Source: Clostridiales bacterium (GTDB lineage: Bacteria > Bacillota > Clostridia > Oscillospirales > CAG-272). Taken from it: a DNA stretch of 58,396 bases. The first letter of the stretch is position 1, and each line of letters opens with the position of its first letter. A model generated the notes under the pieces. It was not told where the DNA came from and made no database searches. It saw nothing but the letters and a program-made list of their open reading frames with translations. The stretch is from contig DPGD01000058.1 of NCBI GenBank assembly GCA_003522145.1, positions 1-58,396 of the forward strand, read 5' to 3'. Made by a program: the position numbers and the translations under genes. Positions 9,017 through 17,193 of this stretch are shown piece after piece.

Positions 9017-9033
9017 GAGAACGGGGGGAAGAT

Positions 9034-9276
9034 ATGAACATCCAAAAGGCAGTGCGCCTGCGCATTTTGGAATTGGGCAGGGAGCGCAATCTTTCCGTGA
9101 ACCAGATGGCCCGCACCTGCAAGATTCAACACACGACTCTTCACAACACCACCGGCGGCAGAAACCGGAGCATCACGGTTTACATTCTTCAAACGCTCTG
9201 CGATGGTTTGGGAATCACCCTTGCCGATTTTTTCAATTCACCCCTATTTGAAAATTTAGAACAGGAGATTTGCTGA
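9034..9276 (+). CDS. Small XRE-family DNA-binding protein 1
   Basis: An 80-residue protein that is little more than a helix-turn-helix: RILELGRERNLSVNQMARTC as the first helices, IQHTTLHNTTGG as the recognition region, and LQTLCDGLGITLADFF as the closing helix typical of minimal XRE repressors. A ribosome site (ACGGGGGGAAG) precedes the ATG. The stop overlaps the start of a paralogous gene (TGATG), so the two are translationally coupled. The perfect inverted repeat at 8965/9006 is the likely binding site. What the pair controls beyond itself and radC is not visible. No toxin or phage gene is adjacent. Confidence 0.85.
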   Translation: MNIQKAVRLRILELGRERNLSVNQMARTCKIQHTTLHNTTGGRNRSITVYILQTLCDGLGITLADFFNSPLFENLEQEIC

Positions 9277-9569
9277 TGACCGGAGAAATCGAGAATCGGC
9301 GGCAGACCGTGAATGCCGCACTCAGAATACGGATACGGGAGCTTTGCGAAGAGCGGGGGATCACCGTAAATCATCTGTCGCTCATCTGCGGAATCACCCA
9401 ATCCACCCTTGAAAACATTGTGGGAAAAAGAGAGAATGGAGCCACTGTTTCCACGGTCAAGAAGATCTGCGACGGTCTGGAGATCCGTATGTACGATTTT
9501 TTCAATTGCCCGGCATTCAACGACCTGAAGAAACAGGAACCCGGAACAAACGGAGAAAAAAGGCTATGA
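9276..9569 (+). CDS. Small XRE-family DNA-binding protein 2
   Basis: The ATG at 9276 shares its A with the preceding TGA stop; a TTG six bases earlier is in frame but less likely. The 97-residue product is a second minimal XRE helix-turn-helix (RIRELCEERGITVNHLS, GITQSTLENIVG, VKKICDGLEIRMYDFF) and a diverged duplicate of the preceding protein; both end their domain in a DFFN motif. An acidic and basic tail of about 15 residues follows (LKKQEPGTNGEKRL). The stop overlaps the radC start by four bases (ATGA), placing both regulators in one message with radC. Two tandem paralogs could form heterodimers on the split operator. That is inference. Confidence 0.85.
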   Translation: MTGEIENRRQTVNAALRIRIRELCEERGITVNHLSLICGITQSTLENIVGKRENGATVSTVKKICDGLEIRMYDFFNCPAFNDLKKQEPGTNGEKRL

Positions 9570-10351
9570 GTACACGAGCGGAGCTTCATGCAGGACACCG
9601 GGCGCGCTTGAAAAAGCTGGCTGCGGAAAAGGGACTCTGGGGACTGCCGGATCATGTGATTCTGGAGCTGTTGCTCTTTTACGCACTGCCCAGAGTGGAT
9701 ACAAACGATATTGCTCACCGGTTGATCCGGCGTTTCGGCAGCTTGCAGAGAGTGTTTGACGCCGATCCGCAGGAGCTGATCCAGGTGCCGGGGGTCGGCG
9801 AAAATGCCGCCCTGCTCCTGAAATTTATTCCGGCTCTCACCGAGCGGTACTCTCTTTCCAAACTGAAAAAAGGAGCGGATTTTTCCTCCTTGGAAAAGGC
9901 GGCGGACTTCTTCATGGATTTCTATGCAAGCAAAACAAAGGAAACGGTCTGCGCTTTGCTTTTAGACAATTCCGACCATTTGATTTCCTTTGAGAAGCTG
10001 CACGAAGGCTCGGTGAATTCCGCAGAGATCAATCCGAGAAAAATTGTGGAAATTGCCTTTCTGAAAAAGGCCTCTTCGCTGATTCTGGCCCATAACCACC
10101 CGGCAGGAAATCCGGTGCCCTCCACGGAGGATGTAGATACCACCCGTCATCTGATGGATGCCTTTTTGCCGCTGAATCTCCATATCCGTGCGCATTTTGT
10201 GGTTGCCGACGGCCGGTATACAGACATTCTCCCGCAGATTTATGACCACGCCCGCTTCGAGGTCAAATATATCGCCGTCAACGCCAAGAACCCTGAAAAG
10301 CCTGCCCCGGTACCGGAGGAACCTCCTGTTCCCGAAGGCGGAAAAAAGTGA
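9566..10351 (+). CDS. radC: RadC family JAB/MPN-domain protein
   Basis: Starts at the ATG overlapping the preceding stop. The 261-residue protein has an N-terminal helix-hairpin-helix region (ELIQVPGVGENAALLLKF, about residues 70-90) and a C-terminal MPN+ metalloprotease-like domain with the metal ligands in ILAHNHPAGNPVPSTEDVDTT. RadC proteins were once linked to DNA repair. Their molecular function is still unclear, and many members lie in mobile or defence contexts. Here it is the third gene of an operon with two tiny XRE regulators. The last 25 residues are proline and glutamate rich. A strong hairpin follows the stop. Confidence 0.92.
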   Translation: MSTRAELHAGHRARLKKLAAEKGLWGLPDHVILELLLFYALPRVDTNDIAHRLIRRFGSLQRVFDADPQELIQVPGVGENAALLLKFIPALTERYSLSKLKKGADFSSLEKAADFFMDFYASKTKETVCALLLDNSDHLISFEKLHEGSVNSAEINPRKIVEIAFLKKASSLILAHNHPAGNPVPSTEDVDTTRHLMDAFLPLNLHIRAHFVVADGRYTDILPQIYDHARFEVKYIAVNAKNPEKPAPVPEEPPVPEGGKK

Positions 10352-10354
10352 AAA

Positions 10355-10390
10355 AATCCCCGGTGCAGTTTAAACCCTGTACCGGGGATT
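10355..10390. terminator. Bidirectional terminator between radC and the DUF3472-like gene
   Basis: AATCCCCGGTGCAG (10355-10368) pairs with CTGTACCGGGGATT (10377-10390), flanked by A-rich sequence on the left and T-rich on the right, so it can stop both converging transcripts. Confidence 0.8.
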
Positions 10391-10434
10391 TTCCAATCTG
10401 AAATTTTTATTTATCTGTGTGGGTCAGACTTCTT

Positions 10435-11922
10435 TTACTGTTTCTTTTTCTTTTTGGTTGCGAAGTAAACACCGCAGCCTCCGCCGATAACAGCCACGGC
10501 CGCAACGGCAATGACTACAGGAACAACCGGGAAGGAGCTCTCATCGTTGTTCGGAGTGGTGTCGGCAGAAGGAGTTTCGGTTTCGGCGGGAGCGACCGTG
10601 GATTCTTCGGAAGAAGAGACCGGCTCGGAGGTGCTTGCATCGGGCGTGGTGGTTTCATCGGTGGGAGCAACCGTGGAGCTCTCGTCCGGCGTGGTGGGAG
10701 CAGGTTCTTCACCATAGGCTTCGCTGGTATAAGTAGCGGTGGCGGTCTTGCCGAATACATCGGTGACGGTCAGCTCGCACTTATAGGCGGCTTCGGTATT
10801 TTCAAAGGAAAGCTCGGTCAGTTCGGGAGCGGTGGCGGCAGAGGCAAACAGCTCCTTGCCGTTTTGGTCGGTGACCTTCAGCGTGTAGGAGAAGAAGGGA
10901 GTGCTCTTCTCGTCCATTTCCCAACGGATGGCGGTCTTGGTGATCGCTCCGTCCTTTTTGGTGTCTCCGCTTGTCAGGCTCTTGATGACCGGGGCGGCGG
11001 TTTCATCCGGCTGCTCCGGCTGTTTGATGCTGTAGATAGCCTTTTGCTGAGCGGTCTTCTCGTATTCGTCCTGATTCTCTACAGGCGCACCTGCCTTGCC
11101 CCAGAAGTATTCGTCTGTGGAGCCGAATTCATGGGTGCCGATCTTGGGATATTCTGCCGAATGGCCGCCGAAGGACAGGAAGCAGGAGGGAGTGGATACC
11201 CACTCATTGGTTCTCTTGTCCATGAAATAAATGTTTTTGGTGCGGAAATCCCGCTCCTCCGTATTGGTGGCGGAAACATAGTTTTCCATGAACAGTCCGG
11301 CGTTGCCGGTCAGGTACGAATTGATCATGTGGGTATCAAAGTAGGAGAAGAGAGTCCATTCTCCCGCTTCAATGTCCAAGAACCACTGGCCCACATAGGT
11401 GGTCTTGGTTTCGGGATTCACCCAGCTCTTTAAGTACATCCGGTACCATTTGTTCGGCTGCCAGTTGTATTGGGCGATAATGTTGGTGCCCTCTCCTTCG
11501 CCGCCGAACTCACTGCTGCCCTTCGGGTAGATTCTGGTGGCACGCAGACTCTGCTGTTCTCCGTTGGAATCGGTATAGAACCATTCCCAGAAGGACATGA
11601 TGCCCGAAAATCCCTGGGTTGCCGTAGGCGCCCGGTTCTGCAGGCCTGCGTAGGCACCGCCGCCGCTCAGGGACCGATAAGTTACCTTGGATTCTTTGGT
11701 CATGGCCACGCTGAAGTTGGCAAGAGCCCAATAGGTATAGTTCGGGGTTTCGGTGCTCATAAAGTCGATGGTGAAGGCGTTCCAGCCGAGGGGGACGCCG
11801 GTGGGATTGGAGTATATATTATACGCCAGTGGAGTTCTGGCAGAGCTGGGGACGCAGAATACCGGCACCAGCAGGGCGACAGCCAAAAGGCAGACAAACG
11901 CTTTTTTCAGGGTACTTTTCAT
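10435..11922 (-). CDS. Secreted, membrane-anchored DUF3472-like protein
   Basis: The ATG at 11922 (MKSTLKKAF) follows AAGGAGC at 6-7 bases. Residues 1-28 are a signal peptide ending in SSA. Residues about 30-290 resemble the DUF3472 family, which is found with carbohydrate-binding or surface proteins: conserved features include WEWFYTDSNGEQ, PNKWYRMYLKSW and GEWTLFSYFDTH. Residues about 310-400 look like an Ig-type module (TAAPVIKSLTSGD to TATYTSEA). Then comes a Thr/Pro/Glu-rich linker of about 60 residues and a C-terminal membrane helix with a KKKKKQ tail, so the protein is held on the outer face of the membrane. It has its own promoter and lies downstream of the partner-switching operon. 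Substrate unknown; the DUF assignment is by eye. Confidence 0.75.
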   Translation of the reverse strand: MKSTLKKAFVCLLAVALLVPVFCVPSSARTPLAYNIYSNPTGVPLGWNAFTIDFMSTETPNYTYWALANFSVAMTKESKVTYRSLSGGGAYAGLQNRAPTATQGFSGIMSFWEWFYTDSNGEQQSLRATRIYPKGSSEFGGEGEGTNIIAQYNWQPNKWYRMYLKSWVNPETKTTYVGQWFLDIEAGEWTLFSYFDTHMINSYLTGNAGLFMENYVSATNTEERDFRTKNIYFMDKRTNEWVSTPSCFLSFGGHSAEYPKIGTHEFGSTDEYFWGKAGAPVENQDEYEKTAQQKAIYSIKQPEQPDETAAPVIKSLTSGDTKKDGAITKTAIRWEMDEKSTPFFSYTLKVTDQNGKELFASAATAPELTELSFENTEAAYKCELTVTDVFGKTATATYTSEAYGEEPAPTTPDESSTVAPTDETTTPDASTSEPVSSSEESTVAPAETETPSADTTPNNDESSFPVVPVVIAVAAVAVIGGGCGVYFATKKKKKQ

Positions 11923-11996
11923 TTTTTTGCTCCTTAGTAAATATGTTGTTGGGGTGTTCCTGGGATTTTCCTGAAAATGCACAAGGAACCGCAATC

Positions 11997-12026
11997 ATTG
12001 TACACCATCGTTGAGGAATATGTCAA
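11997..12026 (-). promoter_or_regulatory. Promoter of the DUF3472-like gene
   Basis: Minus-strand TTGACA (12021-12026) and TACAAT (11997-12002) are 18 bases apart, giving a leader of roughly 65 bases before the start at 11922. Confidence 0.7.
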
Positions 12027-12156
12027 GGCTTTTTGCCGAAATTCCGGGAAGTAAAAAGAAATAGGAGATAAATTGTTGTACAGGGCTACACCGGGAGTTC
12101 CGGTTCTCCGGCAATACAACGGCCTTCTGACGGTCGCCGATGGCTCCTAGACCGCT

Positions 12157-13332
12157 CTATTTTTCTGCTTGGGCACGCACAAAGGGAAGAAGCCTGATTC
12201 TCAGCAGATTGAGAGCCAGTTCCCTTTTTTCGGCAGGCCAGCGGTCGCCCTTCAGCATACTGGTACAGCACCGGAACCAGGCCAGCGGATGGAGCCACCG
12301 AATGTCCGGGCAGGACTTTTCCGCTTCTTCTTCGGAGCTGCAACCGAAGTAACCGCAGAAAAACTTCTCATAAATTTCCGTGACCTCCTCAGAGGTCATT
12401 TTGTAGAAACCGTTGAATTCTCCCGGAGCGGTGTTGGCGTAAACCATGGAGAACACAATTCTGGAAAGGTCAAAGAGCGGTGTTCCGGTGCTCAGTTCTC
12501 CCATGTCGATAAGACAGCATTCTCCGTCCTGTACCATGATGTTGTTGATGTTCAGGTCTCCGTGAATGCAGGTGCTTCCGTCGGGCACCAGGTCTAAAAA
12601 CCGGTGCAGACAGGTCCGCTCTTCCTCGGTGATTCCCCGGATGTTGGCAATATCCGCCCGGTTTTGCTCCTTGAAAGAAGGAATCTCCGGGTCGTTTGTA
12701 TGTATAGAGTGAACCTTTTTGCAGATGTCCACATACATCCGCACATATTCATCCAGTCTGGAACGGTCGGAACGGATCAACTCTCCTAAGGTCTTGGATT
12801 TAATCAGTTCATAAACCACGCCTTTTCTGCCGTTGGCCTCCACAATGTCGTAGGAGATGGCCGTGGGGATGCCCATCACAAAGGCTTTTTTGGCAAGGGC
12901 TTTTTCGTGTTCGATCCATTCGGTGGCCGCATTTCCGTAGTAGAGCTTGATGATGGTTTCGTCATCGATACGGTAGCATTCTCCGCAGGCGCCCCGCCCG
13001 ATCACCTCGCACCCGTCAATGCTGATCTTTCTGGAGGCCGGCACGATCTCCATGATCTCTGAAAATCCCGTCACATCAAAGATATTCTGTACCTCGGGAT
13101 GCACATTGATGATGCGGAACAGCTTTTTTCCGCAACGCTTTTTGGCGCTGAGGAGGACCCGCAGCCCGGCGCTGGAAATGTATTCCAGATTCTCGGCATC
13201 CAGAATCAATCCGTCGGTTTCTCCGGGAACAGCCGCCAGCGCTTCCTCAAATTCCGGTGCGTTTGCGGAGTTGATGCTTCCCTCCACAGAGACATAGCTT
13301 TTGCCGTCCTTGATTTCGGTGTTGGTTTTCAT
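12157..13332 (-). CDS. STAS domain fused to an aminoglycoside-phosphotransferase-like kinase
   Basis: The 391-residue protein joins two modules. Residues 1-100 are a STAS (anti-anti-sigma) domain with the phosphorylation-loop serines in EYISSAGLRVLL (S53/S54). Residues about 105-391 are a kinase of the protein-kinase/APH fold: a glycine-rich loop (EVIGRGACGECYRI), the lysine in TIIKLYYG, an APH-type catalytic loop CIHGDLNINNIMV near residue 253, and the metal-binding CLIDMGE. Architecture alone suggests a kinase steered by partner switching, or a self-regulating STAS protein. The gene lies 24 bases after a SpoT-like hydrolase and downstream of a PP2C phosphatase with an anti-sigma-type ATPase domain, the natural enzymes to act on its STAS serine. 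Its kinase substrate is unknown. Confidence 0.85.
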   Translation of the reverse strand: MKTNTEIKDGKSYVSVEGSINSANAPEFEEALAAVPGETDGLILDAENLEYISSAGLRVLLSAKKRCGKKLFRIINVHPEVQNIFDVTGFSEIMEIVPASRKISIDGCEVIGRGACGECYRIDDETIIKLYYGNAATEWIEHEKALAKKAFVMGIPTAISYDIVEANGRKGVVYELIKSKTLGELIRSDRSRLDEYVRMYVDICKKVHSIHTNDPEIPSFKEQNRADIANIRGITEEERTCLHRFLDLVPDGSTCIHGDLNINNIMVQDGECCLIDMGELSTGTPLFDLSRIVFSMVYANTAPGEFNGFYKMTSEEVTEIYEKFFCGYFGCSSEEEAEKSCPDIRWLHPLAWFRCCTSMLKGDRWPAEKRELALNLLRIRLLPFVRAQAEK

Positions 13333-13356
13333 AGTTTTTTCTCCCTCTTCACAAAT

Positions 13357-13902
13357 TTACAAAAATACCGTTTCCGCAGTTTCTTTCAGTTCGGCATACA
13401 TTTTCAGATCCGACAGAGGGGACAGAGCTTTGAGATATTCGCCGTAGAGCCAGGACTGCTTTTCTCTGCCGGCCTTGAAGTGCTTCCACACCTGTTCGCC
13501 TTTTTCAAGAAGTGCTTCCGAAATGTCCTGCAGATTGGCCAGCTTGTCTGCGCATACCAGCATGGCGCAGTTCCGGCCGCAATCCTTCAGGGCCGCAAGC
13601 AGGGCGCTTTTGCGCCGCTCCCAGGAAAGCGTCTTGTCCTCGGTGTCAAACAGAATGAGACGCACCACCTTCCGGCCGAACTCTTTTTGCAGCTCCTCTG
13701 CCGTCACGCCCCCGTCTTCGATCACATCGTGCAGAAGCCCTGCACAGACAAGGTCCTTTTCCGCACCGTTCTCGGTCAGAATATTGGCCACGGCAAAGGG
13801 ATGGACGATATAGGGCTTGCCGTCCTTTCTCTTCTGTCCGTCATGGACCTTCAGGGCGTAGAGAAAGGCCCGGTTCACAGAATCCTTCATTTTTATGACC
13901 AT
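13357..13902 (-). CDS. HD-domain (p)ppGpp hydrolase-like protein (small SpoT/MESH1 type)
   Basis: 181 residues, hydrolase domain only. The HD signature is complete: RKDGKPYIVHPFAVANIL, then CAGLLHDVIEDGG (HDxxED), and CADKLANLQDI carrying the distal aspartate, the same order as in the RelA/SpoT hydrolase domain. There is no synthetase, TGS or ACT domain. The enzyme may remove the 3'-pyrophosphate of (p)ppGpp or a related nucleotide. The start is either 13902 (MVIKMKD) or 13890 (MKDS); neither has a strong ribosome site. A perfect hairpin directly abuts the first ATG, hinting at translational control. It sits between the phosphatase and the STAS-kinase genes, linking this operon to stringent-type signalling, which is inference. 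Confidence 0.85.
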   Translation of the reverse strand: MVIKMKDSVNRAFLYALKVHDGQKRKDGKPYIVHPFAVANILTENGAEKDLVCAGLLHDVIEDGGVTAEELQKEFGRKVVRLILFDTEDKTLSWERRKSALLAALKDCGRNCAMLVCADKLANLQDISEALLEKGEQVWKHFKAGREKQSWLYGEYLKALSPLSDLKMYAELKETAETVFL

Positions 13903-14022
13903 AGCTTTCGCTTGGCGAAAGCTTCCTTTCTTGCGGAATTGGGGCTGGTTTTGCGGAGCGAAATCGCCATCGCTCCGATGGCGAAAGCCACAAAACGCGT
14001 TTGAAAGATTTATCTTTCAAAC
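13903..14022 (-). promoter_or_regulatory. Three-hairpin leader between phosphatase and HD hydrolase genes
   Basis: Three perfect inverted repeats lie in 120 bases: 13903-13923 (9-bp arms, 3-base loop, touching the ATG of the hydrolase), 13964-13984 (9-bp arms, loop CTC) and 13999-14022 (11-bp arms, 2-base loop, overlapping the phosphatase stop). The middle stem competes with an alternative pairing GGAGCGA/TCGCTCC at 13956-13976. A 25-codon open frame (13970 to 13893) runs through it and ends over the hydrolase start, but I cannot show it is translated. Confidence 0.5.
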
Positions 14023-16857
14023 TTCCTCCTTTGATCGGTCCAAGCCGAACAAGACCGTCAGGAGGTTCCGCCCGTCTGTTCTCCGGTAGTCCAGAGCTGT
14101 GGCCAGTTTCTTGACCATAAAAATGCCCAGGCCGCCGATTTCCCGTTCTTCTGCAGAAAGAGTCACATCCGGCTCTTTGGCGGTTGTGGGGTTGTAGGGA
14201 ACGCCGTCATCCTCAAAAATCAGGGTCAGTTGTCCTTTTTCTTCTTTTTGCAGGGTCAGCGTTGCCTCCCGGGCACCGCTGTAGTATACGATGTTGGAAT
14301 AAATTTCATCCACGGCAATCTGAGCCTTGTGAGCCAATGCCGGGGAAATCTCCCATTCGTTCAGTTTTTCTGAAAGAAAATCGGCGGCGGTTCCAAGGGA
14401 CGCTCTATCCGGGGTTAAGGAAATGCGGGCTTCCGGATTCATTGCACTCCGTTTTACGCAGAGCATGGTGATGTCGTCGGATTGTTCGGCGCCCCGTACA
14501 AACCGGTCAATATCCTGCCGGACGGCTTTGCACCGCTCTTCCGGATTCTCTTCGGCGGCAGACAGAATTTTTGCCAACCGCTCCTCTCCGTAGAGTTGGT
14601 TTTCGGGGTCGGCGGCCTCCGTGACGCCGTCGGTATAGAGGAAGATCTCGTCACCGGACTCCAACTGCAGCTCGTATTTTTTATATTTTGTCCCCTCCAT
14701 TCCGGCAAGGATGAAGTTGGGGCGTGTGCGCAGATAGGCAAACGAACCGCCGGCACGGCGTATAAGCGGCGGGTTGTGTCCCGCATTGACATATTGGAGT
14801 ATTCCGCTTTCCAAATCCAGCCTGCCCATCCAGGCGGTGACGAACATTTCGGCATCGTTGTTCTCGCACAGCGCACGGTTGGCCTCGGTGAAGATTTTCT
14901 CAATGCTCCGTCCGCTTTCGGCCAGATTCTTCAAGAGGGTTTTGGCCCGCATCATGAAGAGGGCTCCGGGAATTCCCTTGCCCGACACATCGGCTACCAG
15001 GAACATCAGATGCGTTTGGTCGGCAAGATAGAAGTCGTAGAAGTCTCCGCCCACTTCTTTGGCCGCATCCATGGAAGCGAAGATCTCAAAATCCTTGCGG
15101 CCGGGATAGGGCGGAAAGACCGAGGGAAGGGAGGAGCGCTGAATCTGACGGGCAAACTCCAGTTCCCGGTCAATGCGGCTTTCCGCTTCGGAAATATACC
15201 GCTTCAGGGTGTCAACCGTGGCGTTGATGTCGTCTGAAAGGGAGGAAAATTCCTCGTTTTTCCGCACATTTACATGAACGCTCAGGTCCCCTTCAGTAAT
15301 TTGCCCAAGAGAATGGTTGATTTTATGAATATTGTCGACGATCAGCTTTTTGAGAAGGAAATAAATGTGTGCGAAGAGTGCGGCGAAAACAATGACTTCC
15401 ATAAAGGCAAGAATGGTCACTGCAATATTTCTGGAGAACATGGCTTCCGTAACCGGAAGCATGGCAATCAGATAAAAGCCCTCGGAAACGGTGTACATGC
15501 AAAAGGCCTCGGTGTCCTGTACGGTCGCTTGGAAGAGGGCACCCGGCTGTACCTGCTTATTCTGCAGATTCCCGGAGTTCACAGCGATTTCGCCGGTGTA
15601 TCCGCTGTTATCGCTGACGATCATCAGATTCTCATCGCAGACGATGATGCCCCCGTTCTGCCCGATGTGGCGGTTTTTTACGGCCAATCTTATTTCGGCA
15701 GAGAGATCCTGCTGAAATTGCTCCGCATCGTATCCCACCTGCACAAAGCCCCCTTCCTCCAAGGCGACCCCTGCATATTTCCTTGAAATACTGCTGTTGC
15801 CCGAAAGGGGCTGATAGCTCTGGACAAAGGTCCGCTGTCCCAGAAGCAGGCAGAGAAATTCGGCCGATTGGGTGCCGGAGGCCATATCGAAGCCTACAAA
15901 CTCGGCAAGGGTGCTTTCATAGATGATGCCGTCTTTCCCGATAAGGTTGATGCCCACCACCCGGTATTCCCTTGAAAGAGCCTCCAGCTCCTCTCGGGTG
16001 CTTTGGGCAGAAACCTTTTCTGCGATGGCTTCGGTGATCTTCAGGAGATTTCGGTCCGATGCCTCCGATACATCCTTTTCCAAGTCCCTGAGATTCAGGC
16101 TGAGCAGATTTTCGGCATTTGAATAGGCAATGCGGGTCTGCAGGGCGTTGGTGAACACGGTGGTTGCCGCAAAGGCCAACACCACACAGATCAGCAGGAG
16201 AAACTGGAAGATCTGGGAGATCTGACGGTCGTGAAAGGCTTTCCCGCGCCGTTCCTTTCCGATGAGCGATACGAAAAAGAGAGAAAGCATCACCGAAAGG
16301 GCGTTGCAGAGGATCATCGGAAGGGCGCAGACGGCTACAATCCGGTAGGAGGTGTAGACATCGTTCATATTCGTCAGGAAGAGAAGCAACATGTGCAGCA
16401 CTTCCGTAATGCCGCCTATGGCCAGGCCGTAGAACCAGGAAGCCTTCTTGTTGTCAAACATGAATTTCCGGCAGAGCGCACCGAAAATGCCGGCTAAGAT
16501 CGCCGCAAGGGAGCAGGCGAGCTGACTGAATTCCCCGGCGCCCCAATAGGTGGAAAACCACCGGTGCACACCGCCGATGACGCCGGCAAGAATTCCGGCA
16601 GGACCTCCGAAGACCAGTCCTGCCGTCAGCGGTGCGGCGTTGCGGACATTCAGCACCGCTCCCTCAATCGGGATGCCGAATTCGGTGGCCAACACCGCCA
16701 CACCGCCGAACAGAACACCGATGATCCACTGTTTTGCCCGGTGATTCATCTTTCCGAATCGGGTCTTCCCCTCTGCCAGATATAAAATCACTGCGAGAAG
16801 AACCGGCAGGAGAGTTGCCGTGACCAAACGGAACACCGTCAGAAAATCGTACTTCAT
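14017..16857 (-). CDS. Membrane receptor with HAMP, SpoIIE-type PP2C phosphatase and anti-sigma-like ATPase domains
   Basis: Start at ATG 16857 (MKYDFLTVF), with GGGAGG 7 bases upstream. The 946-residue protein reads as a whole signalling machine. Residues about 10-220 form a multi-helix membrane domain of the 5TM-LytS receptor type (NVRNAAPLTAGLVFGGPAGI). About 230-490 is an extracytoplasmic sensor region between two helices. About 515-570 is a HAMP linker. About 590-780 is a PP2C/SpoIIE phosphatase with metal aspartates in EVGGDFYDF, VADVSGKGIPGALFM and FLYTDGVTEA. About 800-935 is a RsbW/SpoIIAB-like ATPase (AVDEIYSNIVYYS, FEDDGVPYNP, GGLGIFMVKKLA). Phosphatase and kinase in one chain suggest it can both dephosphorylate and rephosphorylate a STAS protein. 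The STAS-kinase encoded two genes downstream is the obvious client. Confidence 0.9.
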   Translation of the reverse strand: MKYDFLTVFRLVTATLLPVLLAVILYLAEGKTRFGKMNHRAKQWIIGVLFGGVAVLATEFGIPIEGAVLNVRNAAPLTAGLVFGGPAGILAGVIGGVHRWFSTYWGAGEFSQLACSLAAILAGIFGALCRKFMFDNKKASWFYGLAIGGITEVLHMLLLFLTNMNDVYTSYRIVAVCALPMILCNALSVMLSLFFVSLIGKERRGKAFHDRQISQIFQFLLLICVVLAFAATTVFTNALQTRIAYSNAENLLSLNLRDLEKDVSEASDRNLLKITEAIAEKVSAQSTREELEALSREYRVVGINLIGKDGIIYESTLAEFVGFDMASGTQSAEFLCLLLGQRTFVQSYQPLSGNSSISRKYAGVALEEGGFVQVGYDAEQFQQDLSAEIRLAVKNRHIGQNGGIIVCDENLMIVSDNSGYTGEIAVNSGNLQNKQVQPGALFQATVQDTEAFCMYTVSEGFYLIAMLPVTEAMFSRNIAVTILAFMEVIVFAALFAHIYFLLKKLIVDNIHKINHSLGQITEGDLSVHVNVRKNEEFSSLSDDINATVDTLKRYISEAESRIDRELEFARQIQRSSLPSVFPPYPGRKDFEIFASMDAAKEVGGDFYDFYLADQTHLMFLVADVSGKGIPGALFMMRAKTLLKNLAESGRSIEKIFTEANRALCENNDAEMFVTAWMGRLDLESGILQYVNAGHNPPLIRRAGGSFAYLRTRPNFILAGMEGTKYKKYELQLESGDEIFLYTDGVTEAADPENQLYGEERLAKILSAAEENPEERCKAVRQDIDRFVRGAEQSDDITMLCVKRSAMNPEARISLTPDRASLGTAADFLSEKLNEWEISPALAHKAQIAVDEIYSNIVYYSGAREATLTLQKEEKGQLTLIFEDDGVPYNPTTAKEPDVTLSAEEREIGGLGIFMVKKLATALDYRRTDGRNLLTVLFGLDRSKEEV

Positions 16858-16962
16858 CTTTGTCCTCCCGTTCGTTTCGTGCGGACCGGTCTGCACAGTT
16901 GTCGGCAGTTTGGCAGAATATCCGGTTCAGGGGAATGCCCGCCGCATTTCCCGATCCTACAG

Positions 16963-16991
16963 CATTTTACCACACAACTCTCGGGAAATCA
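16963..16991 (-). promoter_or_regulatory. Promoter of the partner-switching operon
   Basis: Minus-strand TTGATT (16986-16991) and TAAAAT (16963-16968), spacer 17, about 105 bases before the phosphatase start. The divergent ruvC promoter lies 150 bases away in the same 336-base gap. Confidence 0.55.
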
Positions 16992-17136
16992 AGGATTTTG
17001 TGCATTTTATTTCATTGTTTACGGGAGTAGATCCGCTTTTCCGGAAATTGCGGCAGAGCAGAAGCCTTGGAAGAAAGCGGGGCTTTTAAAGTGCTTTCGG
17101 GGAAAAAGGGGAAAAGAAAACCCAGGGAAAAAACCT

Positions 17137-17165
17137 TTGACAAGGCAGTGCATCTGTGCTATAAT
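17137..17165 (+). promoter_or_regulatory. Consensus sigma-A promoter of ruvC
   Basis: TTGACA (17137-17142) and TATAAT (17160-17165) with a perfect 17-base spacer, giving a leader of about 20 bases before the GTG at 17194. Confidence 0.85.
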
Positions 17166-17193
17166 ATACTGGATTATTCTGGGGAGGTATGGC

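Noticed and set aside
13893..13970. A 25-codon open frame upstream of the HD hydrolase that could be a leader peptide
   Set aside because: It is built from the palindromic sequence itself and has no convincing ribosome site; noted under the hairpin region only.
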